From positions 1-47,095 of the forward strand of contig MFRM01000003.1 in the NCBI GenBank assembly GCA_001784555.1: DNA of 47,095 nucleotides. The letters run 5' to 3'. The stretch is from Candidatus Melainabacteria bacterium RIFCSPHIGHO2_02_FULL_34_12 (GTDB lineage Bacteria > Cyanobacteriota > Vampirovibrionia > 2-02-FULL-35-15). Positions 41,668 to 47,095 of the stretch are shown here, in pieces. The position numbers and the translations under genes are program-made. A model generated the notes under the pieces. It saw nothing but the letters and a program-made list of their open reading frames with translations, ran no database searches and was not told where the DNA came from. Every line of letters begins with the position of its first letter. Positions within the stretch are counted from its first letter, which is position 1.

Positions 41668-41755
41668 AAAAGCTGCTTAGTACAGGAAGTTAGAACTAAA
41701 ATAGCACAGTTTCAAGGGAATATTTATATTCCAAAGTTAGCTCTAGTAGTATATT
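41663..41755 (+). repeat. Tail repeat copy D
   Basis: About 90 bases starting at the dinD stop codon, with the open reading RTKIAQFQGNIYIPKLAL. It is the most intact of the four copies. GGAATAT...ATATTCC inside it can form a small hairpin. Copies A, B and C align to it in the same orientation. Confidence 0.75.
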
Positions 41756-41804
41756 CATTTTTTTATTAATGTGTATACAATTGTAATATGATAGGCTTAG
41801 TTAC

Positions 41805-42074
41805 GTGAGATTTGTTAAGTGGAATATCTTAAAAAGCGAAAGACTTAAAAAAGTAAGAGGAGTATCTTTTGAAGAAATTATTCGAGCAAAACTTGTTGCA
41901 GTTAAAAAGCATCCAAATAAAGAGTATCAAGACATTATGTTATTTGAGTACAAAAACTATATTTGGATAGTTCCATTTGTACAAACTAAAGATGAGTTAT
42001 TTTTAAAAACTTTGTACCCAAGTAGGAAATACACAAAAATTTATAGAAAGGAAAAAGACAATGAAGGAAATTAA
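41805..42074 (+). CDS. BrnT-like toxin (type II toxin-antitoxin)
   Basis: 89 residues: VKWNILKSERLKKVRGVSFEEII at the start, then NYIWIVPFVQTKDELFLKTLYPSRKYTKIYR, the pattern of the BrnT/COG2929-type ribonuclease toxins (RelE-like fold). The start is GTG at 41805. The gene overlaps the antitoxin by 14 bases, the usual toxin-first order of BrnT/BrnA. A TGTATACA palindrome about 27 bases upstream may be the self-regulation operator. Partial remains of a second copy lie at 39558. Confidence 0.8.
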   Translation: MRFVKWNILKSERLKKVRGVSFEEIIRAKLVAVKKHPNKEYQDIMLFEYKNYIWIVPFVQTKDELFLKTLYPSRKYTKIYRKEKDNEGN

Positions 42075-42315
42075 ACTAACAAAAGAAGAACAAAAAATTG
42101 AAAATGAGTTAATAAAAGGAAGTTATCTCAATGTAAGTAAGTCTGAATTTGAAGACATTGCTGAGTCTGTGGCTTCAAAGAAAAGAAATGCAATTCTAAA
42201 TATAAGAGTCAATAAAGATGATATTGAAAGAATAAAAAAGCTTGCAAAGAAATTTGGAGTAGGTTATCAAACGCTAATTTCAGAATTAATTCATAGAGCA
42301 GCAAAAAGCGGGTAG
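42061..42315 (+). CDS. BrnA-like antitoxin (ribbon-helix-helix type)
   Basis: 84 residues. The C-terminal half (AILNIRVNKDDIERIKKLAKKFGVGYQTLISELIHRAA) is a CopG/ribbon-helix-helix DNA-binding domain as in COG5304-type antitoxins. The N-terminal half should bind the toxin. Its last codons and TAG stop lie in the 3' end of the opposite-strand tRNA-Gly gene (9-base overlap). The pseudogene copy ends differently (RTVRNS), so the present C-terminus was probably fixed when the module came to lie beside the tRNA. Confidence 0.82.
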   Translation: MKEIKLTKEEQKIENELIKGSYLNVSKSEFEDIAESVASKKRNAILNIRVNKDDIERIKKLAKKFGVGYQTLISELIHRAAKSG

Positions 42316-42377
42316 AGGGAATCGAACCCTCGACAATAGCTTGGAAGGCTATGGTTTTACCATTAAACTACACCCGC
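42307..42377 (-). tRNA. tRNA-Gly (TCC anticodon)
   Basis: The complement folds as a cloverleaf: acceptor GCGGGTG/TACCCGC with one G-T pair and discriminator T, anticodon arm ATAGC-CTTCCAA-GCTAT giving TCC, T arm GAGGG-TTCGATT-CCCTC. CCA is not encoded. Its 3' end overlaps the end of the convergent antitoxin gene. Confidence 0.95.
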
Positions 42378-42393
42378 ATGAAGAACGAAACGG

Positions 42394-42454
42394 CGTATCG
42401 GCGAGACGGCGAAGAAACGTATCGGCAAAGGATCAGGAATCAGAGAATCAGATA
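42394..42454. repeat. Short direct repeats upstream of tRNA-Gly
   Basis: CGTATCGGC occurs at 42394-42402 and 42418-42426, followed by GATCAG-GAATCAG-AGAATCAG (about 42431-42451). The same AATCAG/GATCAG words lie 5' of tRNA-Trp at 14706. Confidence 0.6.
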
Positions 42455-42533
42455 AAAAGGTCAAGATTTTTGATTCAGAACCTATTATAACGTAGGAAAA
42501 ATTAGAAAATGATTAAATAAAAAGAGAATAATA

Positions 42534-43013
42534 TTGTTGTTACTTACAATATTGTCTAGTATCGTACTTATGACCACAATAATTCCAAATTGTACCTTAT
42601 TGCTAGCACAGGATAGAAGAGTCAAAAACACTGCAAATGCTCTAAGGCCTAAAATGTTCATCCCTGAAGGGGGTGAAGGAATTGTTTCATTTCAAGTAAC
42701 TGAAACTACTCCAACCAGCCTTTTTAATAACGGTTTAAATAGTAATCTGGCAGTGATAAATCTTGCATGGGTACGTATACAAAGAGCTGCTGATTTTGTA
42801 AGTGATATTGTCAGACAATTAGAAGATCCCTCTACGCAAAGAGGAACAAGAGTTGTAATGTTTAAATTAGATCTTCCTGACGAAGAAAGAGATGACTTTG
42901 GTCTTGAGCATTTTTACGAAGCAATGCAGGTAGGGGTCATCAGAATTGCAAATAATTTTTTCCTCGTAAAGCAAGATGTTCTTGACGCAGTGGCAGAATC
43001 ATCAAAAAGCTAG
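42534..43013 (+). CDS. Putative secreted hypothetical protein
   Basis: 159 residues from TTG 42534; a hydrophobic start (LLLTILSSIVLMTTIIP) looks like a signal peptide ending near LLLAQ. The mature part is not recognised (VRIQRAADFVSDIVRQLED; FYEAMQVGVIRIANNFFLVKQDV). The start is uncertain: AAAGAG lies about 7 bases before the TTG, and an ATG at codon 13 is another choice. Precedes fabG by 90 bases. Confidence 0.55.
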   Translation: MLLLTILSSIVLMTTIIPNCTLLLAQDRRVKNTANALRPKMFIPEGGEGIVSFQVTETTPTSLFNNGLNSNLAVINLAWVRIQRAADFVSDIVRQLEDPSTQRGTRVVMFKLDLPDEERDDFGLEHFYEAMQVGVIRIANNFFLVKQDVLDAVAESSKS

Positions 43014-43102
43014 ATAATCTTTGAGGTTTTATTAAAAGTAACTGTAAATATTTATTTGTCGTATATCTGGTAATCTATTCCTAGGTTTCATAAGGAGGTT
43101 CT

Positions 43103-43882
43103 ATGTCACTAGAAACATTAACGGAGGCAAAAATGTCCCATCACGATTTACTGAAAGACCAGGTCGCAATTGTTACAGGAAGTGGCCGCGGAATAGGCTT
43201 GGCTATTGCAAAAAAACTGGCAGGTGCAGGAGCCACTGCAATAATTACCGATATTTCTCAGGAAGCCGCAGATTCCGGTGCTAAAGAAATATCTGGAATG
43301 AACTTAAAATCACATGCTTTTGTTTGTAATGTGACTGATCCTCAAAGCATTGAAAAAATGACTGAAGATGTCATAAGTAAATTTGGGAAAATTGATATTC
43401 TGGTAAATAATGCAGGTATTACCAGAGATACTTTAATCATGAGAATGAAAGTTGAAGATTGGAATGCTGTTATTGAAACAAATTTATCCAGTGTGTTTAA
43501 AGTAACTCAATCAGTAGTTAAACATATGTCAAAAGCTAATTACGGAAGAATTGTTAACATAGCAAGTGTTATCGGCATGCACGGTAATTTTGGTCAGGCA
43601 AATTACGCTGCAGCTAAAGCCGGTGTAATTGCTCTTTCAAAAACTATTGCAAAAGAATATGCCTCTAAAGGTATTACCGCTAATGCAATTGCTCCAGGAT
43701 TTATCGATACTGCAATGACACAGAAATTAAAACCAGAAATAAAAGATAAATATCTGGAATTTATTCCACTAAAACGTTTTGGTCAGCCTGAAGATGTGGC
43801 AGAAGCTGCTTATTATTTCTGTACAGGCGGATCATATGTAACCGGTCAAGTCATCGTAGTCGACGGCGGAATGTTCATGTAA
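43103..43882 (+). CDS. fabG: 3-oxoacyl-[ACP] reductase
   Basis: 259 residues. Short-chain dehydrogenase with NADPH motif TGSGRGIG, NNAG, catalytic Ser in VNIASVIG, YAAAKAG (Tyr-x-x-x-Lys) and IAPGFIDTAMT. With acpP and fabF close by, FabG of fatty acid synthesis is the clear choice. Two in-frame ATGs each have a strong ribosome binding site: 43103 after AAGGAGG and 43133 after GGAGG. The second gives the usual FabG length. The next gene starts at the last base of the stop codon. Confidence 0.95.
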   Translation: MSLETLTEAKMSHHDLLKDQVAIVTGSGRGIGLAIAKKLAGAGATAIITDISQEAADSGAKEISGMNLKSHAFVCNVTDPQSIEKMTEDVISKFGKIDILVNNAGITRDTLIMRMKVEDWNAVIETNLSSVFKVTQSVVKHMSKANYGRIVNIASVIGMHGNFGQANYAAAKAGVIALSKTIAKEYASKGITANAIAPGFIDTAMTQKLKPEIKDKYLEFIPLKRFGQPEDVAEAAYYFCTGGSYVTGQVIVVDGGMFM

Positions 43883-44457
43883 TGGAAACAGATGACAATC
43901 TTGTATTAGAAATTCAAAAATCTTTTTTTGATCTCTTGAACAAATACTTACCTGTAAATTTTCTTACAAATTTAAAACAAAAGAATGAGATAAAAATCCT
44001 TAGCGTGGGCTGCGGCAGATTTCGTGAAGCTAAATCAATCTTTGATTATTTCAAAGGATGTGAAGACAAATTAAAACTCTACGGAATCGATACAAGTTCA
44101 GAATTAATTGATCTGGCAAAAAAAGATGATTTGATTTTAAAGGTGGCAGATGCCTCATTAAAAGAAAATTATAGTGAGTGGGGGTTGTTTGATTTAATTA
44201 TTGTCCGGCACCCGGAAATTACTTTTAATACTGATGTATTTATTAAAATATTTACAGTTCTTTCTGGCCTGCTTGAAAAAGAAGGATTAATTTTTATAAC
44301 TACACATTTTGAGAATGAAAAAGAGTCGGTTAAATTACTCCTAAAATTGCTTAAGTATAATGTTTCAGGTGAGTATGAAAATAAAAATTCGCCATCTTTA
44401 AGTAAGGACGAGAAAGTATTATTTGTCGACAAATTTTTGTTAATAGCTTCTATATAA
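43882..44457 (+). CDS. SAM-dependent methyltransferase, class I
   Basis: 191 residues. IKILSVGCGRFREAKSIFDYF is the glycine-rich cofactor loop (motif I), LYGIDTSSELIDLAKK motif II, and FDLIIVRHPEITFN motif IV. The substrate is unknown. It begins with the A of the fabG TAA stop (TAATG), so it is tightly coupled to fabG, although it is not part of the standard fab set. Confidence 0.75.
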   Translation: METDDNLVLEIQKSFFDLLNKYLPVNFLTNLKQKNEIKILSVGCGRFREAKSIFDYFKGCEDKLKLYGIDTSSELIDLAKKDDLILKVADASLKENYSEWGLFDLIIVRHPEITFNTDVFIKIFTVLSGLLEKEGLIFITTHFENEKESVKLLLKLLKYNVSGEYENKNSPSLSKDEKVLFVDKFLLIASI

Positions 44458-44538
44458 CGGATTATGTAAATGCGTTTTCACATAGCTTATTCTGTGATAT
44501 TCTGAACCGGAGTTAGATTTCTAATATACGGGGGAGAT

Positions 44539-44790
44539 ATGACTAAAGTTATGGATAGAGCAGAAGCATTAGAAAGAGTAAAAAAAGTAGTTTGTTCACA
44601 GCTTAGTGTAGAAGGCGGAGAGGTAAATGAATCTGCCAGTTTTACAGGTGATCTTGGCGCTGACTCATTAGATACTGTTGAGTTAGTAATGGCTTTTGAA
44701 GAAGAGTTTGGCGTAGAAATACCTGACGAAGAAGCTGAAAAGATTACTACCGTCGGGCAGGCCGTTGAGTATATCGTATCGCATTCTTAA
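44539..44790 (+). CDS. acpP: Acyl carrier protein
   Basis: 83 residues, acidic, four-helix ACP. The phosphopantetheine attachment site is S43 in [32 protein letters not shown] gives a strong ribosome binding site. M5 is a possible shorter start. Carries growing acyl chains for FabG and FabF encoded on either side. Followed by a small hairpin and fabF. Confidence 0.97.
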   Translation: MTKVMDRAEALERVKKVVCSQLSVEGGEVNESASFTGDLGADSLDTVELVMAFEEEFGVEIPDEEAEKITTVGQAVEYIVSHS

Positions 44791-44814
44791 TTAACCTCAT
44801 TTCTTTAATCATTT

Positions 44815-44842
44815 ATAGGGGCGTTTTATTAAGCACCCCTAT
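44815..44842. repeat. Hairpin of the GTAGGGGC type between acpP and fabF
   Basis: ATAGGGG (44815-44821) and CCCCTAT (44836-44842) with a 14-base loop that adds a further partial pair. It sits just before the fabF -10 and could lower readthrough, letting acpP be made in excess. Confidence 0.6.
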
Positions 44843-44847
44843 TTTGG

Positions 44848-44863
44848 TATATTAGGACGTATG
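44848..44863 (+). promoter_or_regulatory. -10 like element seven bases before fabF
   Basis: TATATT at 44848-44853, 7 bases, then ATG at 44861. AGGA within the gap is too close (3 bases) to work well as a ribosome binding site. Confidence 0.35.
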
Positions 44864-46126
44864 TCAACAAAACGTCAGGTAGTAGTAACCGGAATGGGAT
44901 TAGTTTGTTCTCTTGGAGAGAGTAAAGAACAATTCTGGGAGAACTTAATTCAGGGAAAATCCGGAATAAGTAAAATGGATTTTTTCCCAAACACAAACAC
45001 TTCAAAAGACATATGTAAGGTTTGTGCAATTCATAAGGATTTTAGACCTGAGTTTTTCCTGGACCCAAAAGTAATCAGAAGAACAGACAGATTTATACAG
45101 CTTGCATTAAGTGCATCAATAATAGCTGTAAAAGATGCAAACCTCGACGTAGCCTCTTATCAAAGCCCTGAAAGAATTGGTGTAGTAGTAGGAAGCGCAG
45201 CAGGTGGAATACTAACTATTATTGAACAGTACGATATTATAAGAGAAAAAGGACCTGGAAAAGTTAGCCCATTTACAATTCCTTCAATGATAGCTAATAT
45301 GCCAGCTGGTTACATTTCTATTTATCACGGTGCAAAAGGCCCTTTAAGCTGTACTGTTACAGCTTGTGCTACAGGTACAAGCTGCATCGGCGATGCATTC
45401 CGAATTATTCAGTCCGGAAATGCTGATGTAATGTTTGCGGGCGGATGTGAAGCACCTTTGACTCCGGTAAGTATTGCAGCATTTGGTGCAGCAAGAACCC
45501 TTTCCACAAAATTTAATGACCAGCCTGAAAAAGCCTCAAGACCATTTGATCGTGACAGAGATGGATTTGTAATGGGAGAAGGCGCAGGAATTTTAATTTT
45601 GGAAGAAATGGAACATGCAAAAGCACGCGGTGCAAAAATATACTGCGAACTGGCAGGCTTTGGAGCCACATCTGATGCATCTGACGTCGTTTCACCATCG
45701 CCGGATGGAGACGGTGCTGCTCGTGCCATAAAGCTTGCAATCTCTGATGCCGGAGCACATCCAGAAGAAATAGATTATATAAATGCTCATGCTACTGCCA
45801 CCATTGTAGGTGATGTAGTTGAAGTGGTTGCAATTAAAAGAGTTTTTGGAGACAAAGTTAAAAAAGGAAACCTGCCCGTCAGCTCTACAAAATCAATGCA
45901 CGGACATCTCTTAGGAGCTACAGGTGCTGTAGAAGCCATTGCATGTATTATGGCTCTTCAAACAAATATTATTCCTCCTACAATAAATCTAGAAAATGCT
46001 GATCCTCAATGTGATTTAGATTTTATACCTTATAAAGCAAGAAAAGTAAAAGATTTAAATATGGTTATTTCAAATTCTTTTGGATTTGGCGGACATAATA
46101 CTTGTTTGGTTTTTAAGAGGTTATAA
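44861..46126 (+). CDS. fabF: 3-oxoacyl-[ACP] synthase II
   Basis: 421 residues, thiolase-fold condensing enzyme. Active site C169 (TACATGTSC), H310 in NAHATAT (usually NAHGTST) and H349 in SMHGHLLGA (usually SMTGHLLGA): the Cys-His-His triad is intact but its surroundings differ from the textbook motif. It extends acyl-ACP by two carbons. It lies after acpP. The mqnC -10 overlaps its stop codon. Confidence 0.95.
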   Translation: MSTKRQVVVTGMGLVCSLGESKEQFWENLIQGKSGISKMDFFPNTNTSKDICKVCAIHKDFRPEFFLDPKVIRRTDRFIQLALSASIIAVKDANLDVASYQSPERIGVVVGSAAGGILTIIEQYDIIREKGPGKVSPFTIPSMIANMPAGYISIYHGAKGPLSCTVTACATGTSCIGDAFRIIQSGNADVMFAGGCEAPLTPVSIAAFGAARTLSTKFNDQPEKASRPFDRDRDGFVMGEGAGILILEEMEHAKARGAKIYCELAGFGATSDASDVVSPSPDGDGAARAIKLAISDAGAHPEEIDYINAHATATIVGDVVEVVAIKRVFGDKVKKGNLPVSSTKSMHGHLLGATGAVEAIACIMALQTNIIPPTINLENADPQCDLDFIPYKARKVKDLNMVISNSFGFGGHNTCLVFKRL

Positions 46127-46137
46127 TATTTTCTATG
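46122..46137 (+). promoter_or_regulatory. -10 element seven bases before mqnC
   Basis: TATAAT at 46122-46127 overlaps the fabF stop codon (TAA 46124-46126); 7 bases later is the mqnC ATG at 46135. No Shine-Dalgarno sequence. Confidence 0.45.
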
Positions 46138-47095
46138 GGGCTTTTAACCAAACCTAATCTCGATAAACTATCAACTAAGCGTCTTTCAAAAAAAGAAGCA
46201 CTTGATTTGTATTTAAACAGTGATTTGCTTGAGCTTGGTGAGTTGGCAAATAATGTCCGAAAAAAATATTACCCTGACACTAAACCTGTCACATTTATAA
46301 TCGATAGAAATATAAATTATACAAATATATGCACTGCAGCATGTAGATTTTGTGCATTTGCATTTTGGCCTGGAGATAAAAGAGGCTATGTAAATTCTTA
46401 TGAGGTGATTTATCAAAAAACAAAGGAGCTCGTGGATCTGGGAGGAACACAATTACTTTTACAAGGAGGACATAATCCTGAATTAAATATTGATTACTAC
46501 ATAGATTTATTTAAAAAATTAAAATTGGATTTCCCTCAGGTTATCTTACATGCACTTTCACCCTCAGAAATAGATCACATCTGTAAAATTTCAAATCTAG
46601 ATACTGAGACTGTAATAAAAAAACTCATGAGTGCAGGACTTGGATCTATACCAGGAGGCGGCGCAGAAATTCTCGTAGACAGAGTAAGAAATGAAATTAG
46701 TCCTCTAAAAATTAATTCACAAAGATGGCTAGAGGTTATGGAAATAGCTCACAAACTGGGTTTAAAGACGACTGCTACTATGATGTTTGGTCATGTTGAA
46801 ACACCACAAGATAGAATTGAACACATGGATAAAATTAGACAGCTTCAGGATAAAATGGGCGGATTCACTGCATTCATTTCCTGGACATTTCAGAAAGAAA
46901 ATAATCCTCTCGGTAGAGACTTGCTGCAGCAAGTCTCTACCTTGCTGCAGCAAGTCTCTACCTTGCCGCAGCAAGTCTCTACCAGTCTTGATTATTTACG
47001 AACACTTGCCATATCAAGAATATATCTGGATAACATAATTAATTTTCAATCATCCTGGGTTACACAGGGAATCCAAATCGGAGAAATTGCTTTAG
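46135..47095 (+). CDS. mqnC: Cyclic dehypoxanthinyl futalosine synthase (3' end beyond window)
   Basis: At least 320 residues. Radical-SAM cluster C66-x3-C70-x2-C73 in NYTNICTAACRFCAF, then LLLQGGHNPELNIDYYIDL, HALSPSEI, SIPGGGAEILVDRVR, TTATMMFGHVET and SWTFQKEN: MqnC of the futalosine route to menaquinone, which closes the futalosine-derived ring. Between NPLGR (about 261) and DYLRTLAISRIYLDN (from about 286) lies a foreign stretch of LLQQVST repeats coded by a palindrome and its 21-bp tandem copies. The frame is kept and the rest is well conserved, so the enzyme probably works. Confidence 0.93.
   Translation, partial: MGLLTKPNLDKLSTKRLSKKEALDLYLNSDLLELGELANNVRKKYYPDTKPVTFIIDRNINYTNICTAACRFCAFAFWPGDKRGYVNSYEVIYQKTKELVDLGGTQLLLQGGHNPELNIDYYIDLFKKLKLDFPQVILHALSPSEIDHICKISNLDTETVIKKLMSAGLGSIPGGGAEILVDRVRNEISPLKINSQRWLEVMEIAHKLGLKTTATMMFGHVETPQDRIEHMDKIRQLQDKMGGFTAFISWTFQKENNPLGRDLLQQVSTLLQQVSTLPQQVSTSLDYLRTLAISRIYLDNIINFQSSWVTQGIQIGEIAL
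46912..46983. repeat. Palindrome with 21-bp tandem expansion inside mqnC
   Basis: A perfect 30-bp palindrome (46912-46941, half GGTAGAGACTTGCTG). Its last 21 bases are repeated at 46942-46962 (identical) and 46963-46983 (one T to C change). Read as LLQQVST, LLQQVST, LPQQVST in frame. The GTAGAGAC start matches the small palindromes elsewhere. Confidence 0.95.

Noticed and set aside
38841-41755. A true CRISPR array or a classical integron
   Set aside because: The four tail copies are too long, too few and too diverged for CRISPR repeats, and no clear attC R-boxes or integrase gene are present; kept only as a cassette-like pattern.
46762-47038. Open frames on both strands across the mqnC repeat
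   Set aside because: They are produced by the palindromic repeat, which reads similarly on both strands; only the mqnC frame has family homology.

Overview
Organism. AT-rich DNA of a Gram-negative-type (diderm) bacterium. It carries an MCE/MlaD-type protein, type IV pilin modules, the futalosine menaquinone enzyme MqnC, NurA, an Rcp1-like response regulator beside a GAF histidine kinase, and split glycine decarboxylase subunit GcvPA. This mix would suit a non-photosynthetic relative of Cyanobacteria (Melainabacteria/Vampirovibrionia type), but that placement is an inference of low to moderate confidence. The window opens inside a repeat-tailed gene and ends inside mqnC.  Layout. 1-5.4 kb: a large unknown protein with Pro-Ala repeats (3' end off the window) and two signalling loci facing away from each other (GAF kinase + receiver; receiver-kinase hybrid). 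5.5-13.8 kb: housekeeping genes (tldE/pmbA, yqeK, pheS, nurA, an MCE protein with a secreted thioredoxin, lepB, a membrane methyltransferase). 13.8-14.7 kb: a two-gene islet at the 3' end of tRNA-Trp. 15-22.4 kb: the transcription/translation block secE-nusG, then rimP-nusA-ylxR-infB-rbfA-truB and a CPBP protease. 22.4-30.5 kb: gcvPA, a nucleoside deaminase, a SagB-type oxidoreductase, pyrB, an unknown protein, fmt and a membrane zinc peptidase. 30.6-36 kb: small secreted proteins, two STAS proteins, unknown genes, and guaA with a duplicated 3' end. 36-42.4 kb: accessory region with a giant protein holding three minor-pilin-like helices, a CBS protein, a decayed toxin-antitoxin copy, a secreted Asp-rich protein, dinD, an intact BrnT/BrnA-like module overlapping tRNA-Gly, and four copies of a short tail sequence. 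42.5-47.1 kb: fabG, a methyltransferase, acpP, fabF and mqnC.  Main points. (1) Short GTAGRGRC-type palindromes sit between genes and also in frame inside three conserved genes (tldE, fmt, mqnC), always in the same reading phase; in mqnC the element has expanded into a 21-bp tandem repeat. (2) Two tiny gene islets sit at classic integration targets: a 38/39-bp duplicated tRNA-Trp 3' end, and a guaA 3'-end duplication whose only differences are synonymous. No recombinase is present in either. (3) In the 38.8-42.3 kb region a related 60-90 bp tail recurs four times in one orientation at gene ends. (4) A 906-residue protein joins a signal peptide, PilV-, PilW- and PilX-like helices and repeated Cys-rich modules; its start codon appears to be ATC. 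(5) Several genes have TATAAT (or a close variant) 6-8 bases before the ATG with no ribosome binding site, as expected for leaderless mRNAs.
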